From CAYJBH01 sp964368815 (GTDB taxonomy: Bacteria; Bacillota; Clostridia; Oscillospirales; Ruminococcaceae): DNA of 17,428 nucleotides. Below are positions 8,019 to 14,524 of the stretch, piece by piece. A program made the position numbers and the translations under genes. The first letter of the stretch is position 1. Each line of letters opens with the position of its first letter. The notes beneath the pieces are model-generated. The model ran no database searches. It worked only from the letters and a program-made list of their open reading frames with translations, and was not told the origin of the DNA. Where the stretch lies: NCBI GenBank assembly GCA_964368815.1, contig CAYJDA010000038.1:1-17428 (forward strand), written 5' to 3'.

Positions 8019-8657
8019 CTACTTAAAATATTCTTTAGCGAGTGCAGTTATTCCGGCAAAGTCGCCGTCGTTTATCTTTTTAACATCCACAAGGTTACCG
8101 CCAACACCTACACCGACTACACCTGCCTTTAAAAATTCGCTCATATTCTGTGCATTCACACCGCCGACCGCTAAAAACGGTATGTGGTTGAGCGGTGAGC
8201 AAACCGATTTTATATATCCGGTGCCGAGGTTGCCGGCAGGGAAGAGTTTTACAAAATCCGCACCTGTATCATGAGCGTTCGACGCCTCACTCGGGGTGAG
8301 TGCGCCCGGGATGGATACCGCACCGAGCCTTATAGTATGTTTTATGACATCAAAATTAACGTTGGGCGATATCATATATTTTGCCCCTGCATTAAAGGCG
8401 GCATCGCACTGGTCGAGATTCATCACCGTGCCGGCACCTACACAAATCTTATCACCCATTTCATCGTTTATCATGGAGATGAGCTCCGCTGTTTTTGTAA
8501 GGCGGTCGGGATCCTTTTGGTTAAAGGTGACCTCGATTAATTTTATCCCACCCTCATAAAGTGCCTCGGCAGTTTTTATGATGTTTTCTTTTTCCACACC
8601 ACGCACAATTGCCACAACCTTGTTGTTTAGTATAAAATCTATGGTATTCTTTCTCAT
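8019..8657 (-). CDS. eda: KDPG/KDPGal aldolase, class I
   Basis: A 212-residue 2-keto-3-deoxy-6-phospho-sugar-acid aldolase that cleaves KDPG or its galacto epimer to pyruvate and glyceraldehyde-3-phosphate. The Schiff-base lysine is K137 in DFVKLFPAG. The other conserved blocks are IEVTF with E42, VGAGTV (74-79), SIPGALTPSE (115-124) and AVGGVN (163-168). Length is normal for the family (about 205-215). AAGGAGGGG lies 4 bases before the ATG and the gap from the preceding gene is 11 bp, so it is co-translated with the enolase-superfamily gene. Family members accept both C4 epimers to varying degrees (Eda versus DgoA types). I use the symbol eda for the family and not as a claim of gluco specificity. 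Confidence 0.92.
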   Translation of the reverse strand: MRKNTIDFILNNKVVAIVRGVEKENIIKTAEALYEGGIKLIEVTFNQKDPDRLTKTAELISMINDEMGDKICVGAGTVMNLDQCDAAFNAGAKYMISPNVNFDVIKHTIRLGAVSIPGALTPSEASNAHDTGADFVKLFPAGNLGTGYIKSVCSPLNHIPFLAVGGVNAQNMSEFLKAGVVGVGVGGNLVDVKKINDGDFAGITALAKEYFK

Positions 8658-8668
8658 ATCACCCCTCC

Positions 8669-9811
8669 TTAAACTTTGTATTTTTCGAGAATTTCACGGT
8701 TGATTTCCACCCCGAGCCCCGGTTTGTCCGGCACATAGATAAATCCATCCTCATATTTTACGCCGTCGTTAATAAGGTCTGCCCTAAATGGATGGTTGGA
8801 GCGGTCGAACTCGAGGAACGGTTCCTCCGGTGTTGCGCTCATCGGCGTGTTTGGCAGTGAAGATATAAAGTGAAGTGCGGCGGCAAGTCCAACACCGCTA
8901 CCCCAGGCATGTGGCATCACCATGGTATTATACGACTGTGCTATTGCCGCCATCTTTTTGCACTCGGTAAAACCACCGCCGGAACATACATCCGGCTGAT
9001 ATATGTCAAGAGCACCGTTTGAAAGCCAATCTTTTATTGATATCTTGCCAAAAATCTCCTCACCTGCCGCCATGTATGAGCCGGTTAAGTTTCGAATAGC
9101 CTTATAACCATCAATATCTTCCGGTGCTAAAAGCTCCTCAAAGAAGTAGATCTTTTGAGGTTCTAACTCCAAAACAATCTTTCTCGCAACCGCCTGTGAG
9201 TAGCAGGCATTAAAATCTGCCATAAGCATCACGTCATAACCGACAGCCTCTCTCACCGCTTTGATATACTCAATATCCTTTTCGGGGGTAAAGCCGACCT
9301 TGAGTTTCATGCCTTTAAAGCCCATCTTTTTATATTTTAGTGCCTCGGCCACGGCATCCTGTGGATATACACCGTCAGCTACTCTATAAAAACCTGTGGC
9401 ATATGCCGTAAGCCGCTCACGAAAACGACCACCGAGCAATCTGCTGATAGGTTGACCCAATTGTTTTCCGTTTAAGTCCCAAAGTGCCACGTCCAGTCCA
9501 CTTAATGCGTTAAGAGCAATTCCCTGCTGACCGAAAGGGCGAGCTTTGTTGTACAATGTCTCCCATATTACCTCAACATCAAGGCTATCTTTGCCGATAA
9601 CATCATCTTTATAACAGTGTTCTAAAAAAGCCGCCGCTAAGAAAGGTGACTGCTGTCCATGACAAAGACATTCTCCAAAACCGCTTGTGCCATCTGCACC
9701 GACCACCTCAACAATCACTGAACTACGGCTATTCACCCATCCTTGTGAAAACATAAACGGTGTATCGAGTGGGGCGCTGATTTTATGTACTGTAATTTCT
9801 TTTATAATCAT
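8669..9811 (-). CDS. Enolase-superfamily (mandelate racemase subgroup) acid-sugar cycloisomerase or dehydratase
   Basis: A 380-residue two-domain enolase-superfamily enzyme. It has the capping-domain start and LWDLNGK (110-116). Barrel motifs are K169-L-K171 (KxK base), D199 in MADFN, E225 in FFEE and E251 in AAGEE (three Mg ligands). The D274 (YQPD) and H301 (MPHAW) dyad places it in the mandelate racemase subgroup. It makes or uses an enolate from an aldonate. Next to a KDG-type kinase and aldolase, the expected product is a 2-keto-3-deoxy acid. Galactonate dehydratase DgoD carries DFHGR after the first Mg ligand, and this protein has DFNACYS instead. The DxN form resembles what I recall of anhydrogalactonate cycloisomerases, so cycloisomerase is my first guess and sugar-acid dehydratase the second. 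It is the first gene of the catabolic run, behind a 65-bp AT-rich leader, with AAGGGA before its ATG. Confidence 0.88.
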   Translation of the reverse strand: MIIKEITVHKISAPLDTPFMFSQGWVNSRSSVIVEVVGADGTSGFGECLCHGQQSPFLAAAFLEHCYKDDVIGKDSLDVEVIWETLYNKARPFGQQGIALNALSGLDVALWDLNGKQLGQPISRLLGGRFRERLTAYATGFYRVADGVYPQDAVAEALKYKKMGFKGMKLKVGFTPEKDIEYIKAVREAVGYDVMLMADFNACYSQAVARKIVLELEPQKIYFFEELLAPEDIDGYKAIRNLTGSYMAAGEEIFGKISIKDWLSNGALDIYQPDVCSGGGFTECKKMAAIAQSYNTMVMPHAWGSGVGLAAALHFISSLPNTPMSATPEEPFLEFDRSNHPFRADLINDGVKYEDGFIYVPDKPGLGVEINREILEKYKV

Positions 9812-9842
9812 ACATTTCCCTTCCCAAAACGTGTTATACTAT

Positions 9843-9871
9843 ATCATATATCATATAAGTTTTTATATAAA
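9843..9871 (-). promoter_or_regulatory. Candidate promoter of the catabolic run
   Basis: In the 65-bp gap between the regulator and the enolase-superfamily gene, the minus strand reads TTTATA (9871-9866), 17 bases, then TATGAT (9848-9843). That is 4/6 and 5/6 matches to the sigma-A boxes. The region is almost pure A/T, so alternative hexamers can be drawn. Read-through from the regulators is also possible. Confidence 0.35.
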
Positions 9872-9874
9872 AAC
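9859..9874. promoter_or_regulatory. AT-rich 16-bp palindrome, possible operator
   Basis: A perfect self-complementary 16-mer, GTTTTTAT followed by ATAAAAAC, lies immediately after the stop of the upstream GntR gene. It overlaps the candidate -35 box at 9866-9871. Position suits a repressor site in front of the catabolic run. Base simplicity keeps confidence low. Confidence 0.35.
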
Positions 9875-9876
9875 AA

Positions 9877-10551
9877 CTATATATCGGATATATCGGAACG
9901 ATTTTTATAGGTGGCCGATAGATGGTTTTCCATCGTTGATTTTGCAAGAGTTGCGTCTCCGGTCGCCACTGCATTAAAGATTTCTCTGTGATAATGGAAT
10001 GCCTTTTCTATGTTTTCTTTTGTTCTGCTGGTGCTGTCTATACTTTCTCTGAGCCAACCTGAATAGGCGCAGACTATCGCCGCCAACATATTATTTTTAG
10101 CACTATATGCTAACTTTTGGTGGAATTTGTAGTCACTTATAAGATATTCTTCGTCCAGTTCTATTGATGATTCCATCGAGTTTACAAGTTCTTCTAACTC
10201 CTCAATCTCGCTTGGAGTAATTCTTTTTGCGGCGAGCTCTGCAGCCTGTGTTTCCAAAAGCCAACGCACCTCTAAAACATCATCAAGGGTAGAGACCTCT
10301 TTTTCAAACATGTCGGTCATCGCCTGTATCATTACCTTTTGCCCCTTGTCCACGACGCAGACACCTTTGCCATGTATACGCTTTAAAAAACCGCGAACCT
10401 CCAGTGTTCGAACCGCCTCACGTGTGGTGGAACGTGATACACCGAGTAGTTCGCTGAGTTCACCCTCACTCGGAAGATAACCGAGTGCGTCGTATTCACG
10501 ATTGATTATCATGTCCTTTATCTTTATAACTGCTTCGTCAACCCTTGTCAT
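9877..10551 (-). CDS. GntR-family transcriptional regulator, FadR/FCD subfamily (first of a tandem pair)
   Basis: A 224-residue regulator. The N-terminal GntR winged helix (about 1-68) contains YLPSEGELSELLGVSR and the recognition helix STTREAVRTLEVRGF, then HGKG of the wing. The FCD ligand-binding domain has the metal set D140-x3-H144, H188 and H210, as in FCD regulators that sense small carboxylate or sugar-acid effectors. An upstream TTG at 10593 opens the frame earlier. The ATG at 10551 is preferred because the protein then aligns end to end with its neighbour (MTRVD start). Its ribosome site AAGGA is rather distant (about 12 bases). It is a paralogue of the 10652-11347 regulator. It probably controls the cluster in response to a sugar-acid intermediate, as is usual in uronate and aldonate operons. 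Confidence 0.9.
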   Translation of the reverse strand: MTRVDEAVIKIKDMIINREYDALGYLPSEGELSELLGVSRSTTREAVRTLEVRGFLKRIHGKGVCVVDKGQKVMIQAMTDMFEKEVSTLDDVLEVRWLLETQAAELAAKRITPSEIEELEELVNSMESSIELDEEYLISDYKFHQKLAYSAKNNMLAAIVCAYSGWLRESIDSTSRTKENIEKAFHYHREIFNAVATGDATLAKSTMENHLSATYKNRSDISDI

Positions 10552-10584
10552 ATTAATGCAAATTCCTTTTTGATGTTTTTTCGG

Positions 10585-10606
10585 TTTTGCCAATTATTTG
10601 GCAAAA
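10585..10606. promoter_or_regulatory. 22-bp palindrome upstream of the GntR gene (putative operator)
   Basis: Perfect 9-bp arms TTTTGCCAA (10585-10593) and TTGGCAAAA (10598-10606) flank a 4-base TTAT spacer, 33 bp before the ATG of the 9877-10551 regulator. The size and symmetry suit a dimeric GntR protein, and autoregulation is the natural reading. A weaker TTTCAG/CTGAAA repeat with 9-base spacer lies alongside at 10607-10627. Confidence 0.5.
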
Positions 10607-10642
10607 TTTCAGTGTGTTTCGCTGAAAAGAAACAAACTCAGT

Positions 10643-10664
10643 GTTAGAAAATTATTTTTCTAAC
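10643..10664. promoter_or_regulatory. Second 22-bp palindrome, spanning the end of the upstream GntR gene
   Basis: Arms GTTAGAAAA (10643-10651) and TTTTCTAAC (10656-10664) are perfect, with the same TTAT spacer as the palindrome at 10585-10606. The two share only the central AATTATTT core. The stop codon of the 10652-11347 gene sits in the middle. An AU-only hairpin without U run would terminate poorly, so an operator is more likely than a terminator. Confidence 0.4.
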
Positions 10665-11347
10665 GACCCCTTATTCGTTGTGTGCATTTTTTTATAGTTC
10701 TTAAATGCCGCATTAAGATGTTCTTGCATTGTGCTAAAAGCTTTTTCACTGTCATGCAGTGTTATTGCATCTAAAATGTGCCTGTGGTAACCATAGTTGT
10801 GCTCTAAATTCTCCTTTTTATCTACTGTGTTTTGAATTGATGTTTTTAGCCACTGGGAATAAGCATTGACAATAGCAATCATCATCTGATTTTTTGTGCA
10901 TTTTACAAGTTCGATGTGAAATTTAAAGTCGTACGAAAGGTATTCCTCGTCCACCACTGCCGCATTGTCCATCTTTTCCACAAGCTCGGTTAAACTAATT
11001 ATATCCTCACTATCTGCTCTTTGAGCGGCGAGAAAAGCTGCTTTCGGTTCTAACATGGCACGTACTTCAAGGACATCCTCTACGCAGAGGTCGCTCTTTT
11101 CGAACATATCGTCCATAGCTTGCACCATGACCTTTGAGCTTTTGTCAGACACCTTAATTCCCTTACCGTGCAAACGCTCCACAAAACCTCGAACCTCCAA
11201 GGTTCTTACCGCCTCTCGGATGGTCATTCTCGACACCTGCAATATTTCACTTAACTCACCCTCGCTGGGCAGAAAGCCATCCTGGTCATATCTTTCGGAT
11301 AAAATCATCTCTTTTATATCAAGAACCGCCTTATCAACCCTTGTCAT
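10652..11347 (-). CDS. GntR-family transcriptional regulator, FadR/FCD subfamily (second of a tandem pair)
   Basis: A 231-residue paralogue of the adjacent downstream regulator. The winged helix (about 1-68) contains FLPSEGELSEILQVSR and the recognition helix MTIREAVRTLEVRGF. The FCD domain keeps D140-x3-H144, H188 and H210 at exactly the same residue numbers as its neighbour. By hand-counted ungapped alignment, about 55% of residues are identical: about two thirds in the first 100, under half in the rest. A TTG at 11362 opens the frame earlier, but the ATG at 11347 has GGGG 5 bases upstream and a strong promoter about 30 bp before it. Placed between the importer/beta-galactosidase block and the catabolic run, it is likely a local repressor or activator for one or both. 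Confidence 0.9.
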   Translation of the reverse strand: MTRVDKAVLDIKEMILSERYDQDGFLPSEGELSEILQVSRMTIREAVRTLEVRGFVERLHGKGIKVSDKSSKVMVQAMDDMFEKSDLCVEDVLEVRAMLEPKAAFLAAQRADSEDIISLTELVEKMDNAAVVDEEYLSYDFKFHIELVKCTKNQMMIAIVNAYSQWLKTSIQNTVDKKENLEHNYGYHRHILDAITLHDSEKAFSTMQEHLNAAFKNYKKMHTTNKGSLEK

Positions 11348-11376
11348 GTCAACCCCATACAATTACTATTATGTAT

Positions 11377-11405
11377 ATTGTATATCACAAAGATGAAAAT
11401 GACAA
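11377..11405 (-). promoter_or_regulatory. Sigma-A-type promoter of the regulator pair
   Basis: On the minus strand, TTGTCA (11405-11400), an exact 17-base spacer, and TACAAT (11382-11377) each differ by one base from the consensus boxes. The -10 box ends 29 bases before the ATG at 11347. This is the best promoter in the window, in the 84-bp gap after the beta-galactosidase gene, where no terminator is seen. Confidence 0.65.
11378..11390. promoter_or_regulatory. Possible GntR operator TTGT-N5-ACAA overlapping the -10 box
   Basis: The minus strand reads TTGTGATATACAA, with inverted TTGT/ACAA half-sites and a 5-base centre. It runs from within the spacer into the -10 box. FadR-subfamily operators are short palindromes of this general kind, and a protein bound here would block the polymerase. 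The site is too short to be certain. Confidence 0.35.
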
Positions 11406-11431
11406 TATTTTTTTACAAGAACGTTGATTTA

Positions 11432-14419
11432 TTAGTTGAGAATTATGTTAAAATCAAATTTGATTTTATTCTCCGTTATGGCATATTTTTCATCTAATTT
11501 TGCCTGTCCACAACTGGAAGAGCCTATACCGGCATTTTTATAGTCTATGCAGAGTGTTTTAAAACCTTCCTTGACAAGCTGAAAGTTATGTGTGGTTTTA
11601 GTCAGTGTCTCCTGTGTGTAATCGGATACATTAAAAGAAAAGTCATCGGCACAAACCTTTATTTCTCCCACCGCATTTTTTGCAGACATTTCGGTGCATC
11701 CATAGCGAGAACCGTGTTCCTGTGGTACAATATAGTCCTCATACATATCCGTTACACTTGTGTCAAATTCGCCGTAGTAGCAGAGGTTGTGTTTATCGCT
11801 GTAGCTCTCGTGTGGGCCGTATCCTTTGTAATTTACGGTGTTAAAATCGTCCGGCAAAAACATACGAATGCCAAATCTTGCAAGCTCCGGGAATGCCGGG
11901 GTTTTTTCGGCAGTAATAGAGACGCTTATTTCGCCACCACTAAAAATAGTGAAAACCGTTTTCAGTTCCATTATCCTCTGCATTATATTTGCCGTGATGC
12001 AAAAATCATATTCAATGGTGACACAGTCCTCTTTTATATCCACCTTATGACCAAAAACTTTTACAAGTGTCCTGTCAAACCCTGCCGCTAACCATTCTTC
12101 TTTTATCTTTCTGTCATTATCGGTAGGAGCACGCCAGAGGTTGTATTTCATAGGGCTTGTAGTGTAGCAAACGTTGTTGAAGGTAAGGCTGTCAAATGTG
12201 GCTGTGTACTTATCAAAAACATAGGTGAAGTTCGGTCGCTTTATTATTATCTTGCGCTCTGTCTCGTTTATTTCAAACTCTGCTTTAATTCCGGTTGGAT
12301 TGTTCGGCACCTTTTTTGATAGTATTATCTGGTCAAAGCCCACCTCATAGCCTTTTGCCGTCAGCGGTTTGTCGCATTTTTGCAGATATTTTATAAGCAG
12401 ATAGTTATCACCTTGCAATTTATTGATATAATCAAACTTGATATCAACAGTTTCACCTGGGTTGATGTTTAAATCTGATAGCACATCGGTTTTAACTGCT
12501 CTATTGTCAATTATCTGAATTATTTCCACATCAAACTCATCGGCTACATTTGCAAAGTCTAATAGGTTTTTAAATCGAATTTCTCCATTTTCTAACAGAG
12601 TGGCACGGATAGGTCTGTAAACATTTTTATATTCTAAAAGTCCAGATTTAACTTTTCGAGCAGGAGTAATCATGCCATCAAGACAAAAATTACCGTCGCT
12701 CGGGCTTTCACCAAAGTCACCGCCATAAAAGTATCTCTCTTTGCCATCTTCTGTTTTGCCCATATAAATTGCATGGTCACACCACTCCCATACAAAGCCC
12801 CCGGCATAGGTGTCAAACTCGTACATTGTTTTATTGTGTTCTTCCAGATCGCCATTGCTATTCCCCATACTGTGAGAATATTCGCAGAGCAAAATAGGTT
12901 TTTGGGGAACATTTTCACAATATCGCCTTACTGTATGTGGCGAGATGTACATTCTTGAATATACATCTATATCGGTGACATCGTTTATATATCCAACCTT
13001 TTGATATACCGAGCTTTCATAGTGTATCAGCGCGTTATTAAAATCCTTTATCCAGCGTGCGGCCTTTTCAACATTTGGTCCGTATCCACTCTCATTTCCG
13101 AGTGAGTACATAAATATGCAGGCTGAATTTTTATCCCTAATTACACACGCTTTTATTCTGTTAAGTATAGCATCATAAAACTTCGGGTCGTGGCAAAGGT
13201 CTCCAAAGCTATAATCCTCCACAAACGGTATTTCGGAGTTATAAAGATGTCCTCCACCATAGATGCTCATTGCATTGTGACACTCGAAATCCGCCTCTGT
13301 CATGACATAAAATCCATACTCGGAGTACATGTCATATGCCCACGGCGAGCTCGGGTAATGGCTGGTTCTGATAGCGTTAATGTTGTGTTCTTTCATTAAA
13401 CGCAGATCTGCTCGCAGTTGTTTTTTGCTTATGGTGTAACCGGTTACGGCATCACTGTCGTGCCTATTAACACCTTTTATCTTTACATTTTTACCATTTA
13501 TGTATAGAACTGCATCTTTAATGTAGACGTTTTTAATGCCCACCTTTTGCGTTATGCTTTCCTGCTCTGTGGCAAAGGTTAAACTATATAAAAAAGGTTG
13601 TTCTGCATTCCAAAGTATCGGTTTTTCGACATCTATATTAATTTCGCCCGATAAAAAATTTGTTTGTAAAAATACAGTTTCACCATTTGGGTCTATTAAT
13701 GTTACAGTAAACGGCATAGGCTTTGTTAACCATTCAAAATTAACATTTATTGTCGCTTTACTGTAATCTTCGTTTATAAAAGACTGTACAGTAAAATCCC
13801 TGATGTGGTCATGTGGGCGATGGATAAGATATACATCACGAAAGATACCGGACATTCTAAACTTATCCTGATCTTCAAGGTAGGTACCATCACACCATTT
13901 CAGCACTAAAACCGCAATTATGTTTCTGCCCTCTTTCAGATACTCGGTGACATCAAACTCGCTCGTGGCGTGTGCAACCTGGCTATACCCTACAAAATCT
14001 CCGTTAATATAAAGATAAAAGCAGGAATCCACTCCATCAAAGTTAAGGTATGTTTTTTGCGTCAAACTATCATTATTAAGGGAAACTTCTTTAACATATG
14101 CACCACATGGATTCTCGTCCGGTACATATGGTGGTATAAAGGGTAGTGGTGCATCCACATTGGCATAGTGGTGGTTGTCATAACCGAGCATATTCCAACA
14201 ACTCGGCACGGTTATGGTATCAAAACCCGATACATTCCCATGTGTAAAATTTTCATCCACCTCAAAGCGGTTGCTATGGAATTTAAACCACCAATCATCA
14301 CCGTTCAACATCTTCACAGCACACTCACCGTTTTTGCGGTAGGGGGTATAGTATGAGCGATGCGGCATTGTATTCACATGCAGGTTATTTAAATCTTCAT
14401 AGTAGGGCTTTAGATACAT
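11432..14419 (-). CDS. lacZ: GH2 beta-galactosidase, LacZ architecture, cytoplasmic
   Basis: A 995-residue five-domain LacZ-type enzyme of normal length (LacZ is about 1020). It hydrolyses terminal non-reducing beta-D-galactosides. The order is an N-terminal jelly-roll sugar-binding domain, an Ig-like domain, a TIM barrel with GVNRHDSD (316-323) and RTSHYPSSP (351-359), acid/base E443 in LGNESG, nucleophile E513 in LCEYSHSMGNS, and YGGDFGESPSDGNFC (565-579). The C-terminal small-chain domain contains RAPTDND and YGPHES. There is no signal peptide. Conservation of the LacZ GGDFG...SD...FC block favours galactosidase over glucuronidase. It lies after the importer genes across a 105-bp gap holding a strong hairpin. 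Its ribosome site is weak (GAGG 14 bases away, or GGA 8 bases away). In this cluster it would release galactose from imported oligosaccharides, possibly after GH127 and sulfatase action. Confidence 0.93.
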   Translation of the reverse strand: MYLKPYYEDLNNLHVNTMPHRSYYTPYRKNGECAVKMLNGDDWWFKFHSNRFEVDENFTHGNVSGFDTITVPSCWNMLGYDNHHYANVDAPLPFIPPYVPDENPCGAYVKEVSLNNDSLTQKTYLNFDGVDSCFYLYINGDFVGYSQVAHATSEFDVTEYLKEGRNIIAVLVLKWCDGTYLEDQDKFRMSGIFRDVYLIHRPHDHIRDFTVQSFINEDYSKATINVNFEWLTKPMPFTVTLIDPNGETVFLQTNFLSGEINIDVEKPILWNAEQPFLYSLTFATEQESITQKVGIKNVYIKDAVLYINGKNVKIKGVNRHDSDAVTGYTISKKQLRADLRLMKEHNINAIRTSHYPSSPWAYDMYSEYGFYVMTEADFECHNAMSIYGGGHLYNSEIPFVEDYSFGDLCHDPKFYDAILNRIKACVIRDKNSACIFMYSLGNESGYGPNVEKAARWIKDFNNALIHYESSVYQKVGYINDVTDIDVYSRMYISPHTVRRYCENVPQKPILLCEYSHSMGNSNGDLEEHNKTMYEFDTYAGGFVWEWCDHAIYMGKTEDGKERYFYGGDFGESPSDGNFCLDGMITPARKVKSGLLEYKNVYRPIRATLLENGEIRFKNLLDFANVADEFDVEIIQIIDNRAVKTDVLSDLNINPGETVDIKFDYINKLQGDNYLLIKYLQKCDKPLTAKGYEVGFDQIILSKKVPNNPTGIKAEFEINETERKIIIKRPNFTYVFDKYTATFDSLTFNNVCYTTSPMKYNLWRAPTDNDRKIKEEWLAAGFDRTLVKVFGHKVDIKEDCVTIEYDFCITANIMQRIMELKTVFTIFSGGEISVSITAEKTPAFPELARFGIRMFLPDDFNTVNYKGYGPHESYSDKHNLCYYGEFDTSVTDMYEDYIVPQEHGSRYGCTEMSAKNAVGEIKVCADDFSFNVSDYTQETLTKTTHNFQLVKEGFKTLCIDYKNAGIGSSSCGQAKLDEKYAITENKIKFDFNIILN

Positions 14420-14459
14420 AAATTACGTCCATTCCTCAGATCATCAATTTAAAAGAAGT

Positions 14460-14510
14460 CTCGCACCGACCATCAATCAAGATCACTTAACATTTCATGG
14501 TCGATGCGAG
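14460..14510 (-). terminator. Hairpin between binding-protein and beta-galactosidase genes (terminator or attenuator)
   Basis: The arms at 14460-14473 and 14497-14510 form a 14-bp stem in minus-strand RNA, fully paired with one G-U wobble, around a 23-base loop. The plus-strand RNA would have a C-A mismatch at that place, so the structure looks selected in the coding-strand transcript. It is followed by ACUUCUUUUAAAUU, an imperfect U tract. Placed right after the binding-protein gene, it could partly end the transporter transcript and lower beta-galactosidase expression. Confidence 0.6.
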
Positions 14511-14524
14511 CATATTATTTTTTA

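Noticed and set aside
8669..9811. Galactonate dehydratase (dgoD) as a firm call for the enolase-superfamily gene
   Set aside because: The DFHGR-type signature is absent, so only a subgroup-level call is supportable.
413..9811. Glycosaminoglycan (heparin or chondroitin) utilisation
   Set aside because: No polysaccharide lyase, GH88, uronate isomerase or UxuA/UxuB-type gene is present. The GH2 keeps LacZ motifs and is not a glucuronidase type.
10552..10593. TTG-initiated N-terminal extension of the downstream GntR regulator
   Set aside because: It would translate the palindrome region, and the paralogue begins at the equivalent MTRVD methionine.
11588..12091. Plus-strand open frame of 167 codons inside the beta-galactosidase gene
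   Set aside because: It is antisense to the conserved C-terminal GH2 coding region, has no recognisable domain, and is rich in Cys, Tyr and Ile as antisense frames often are.
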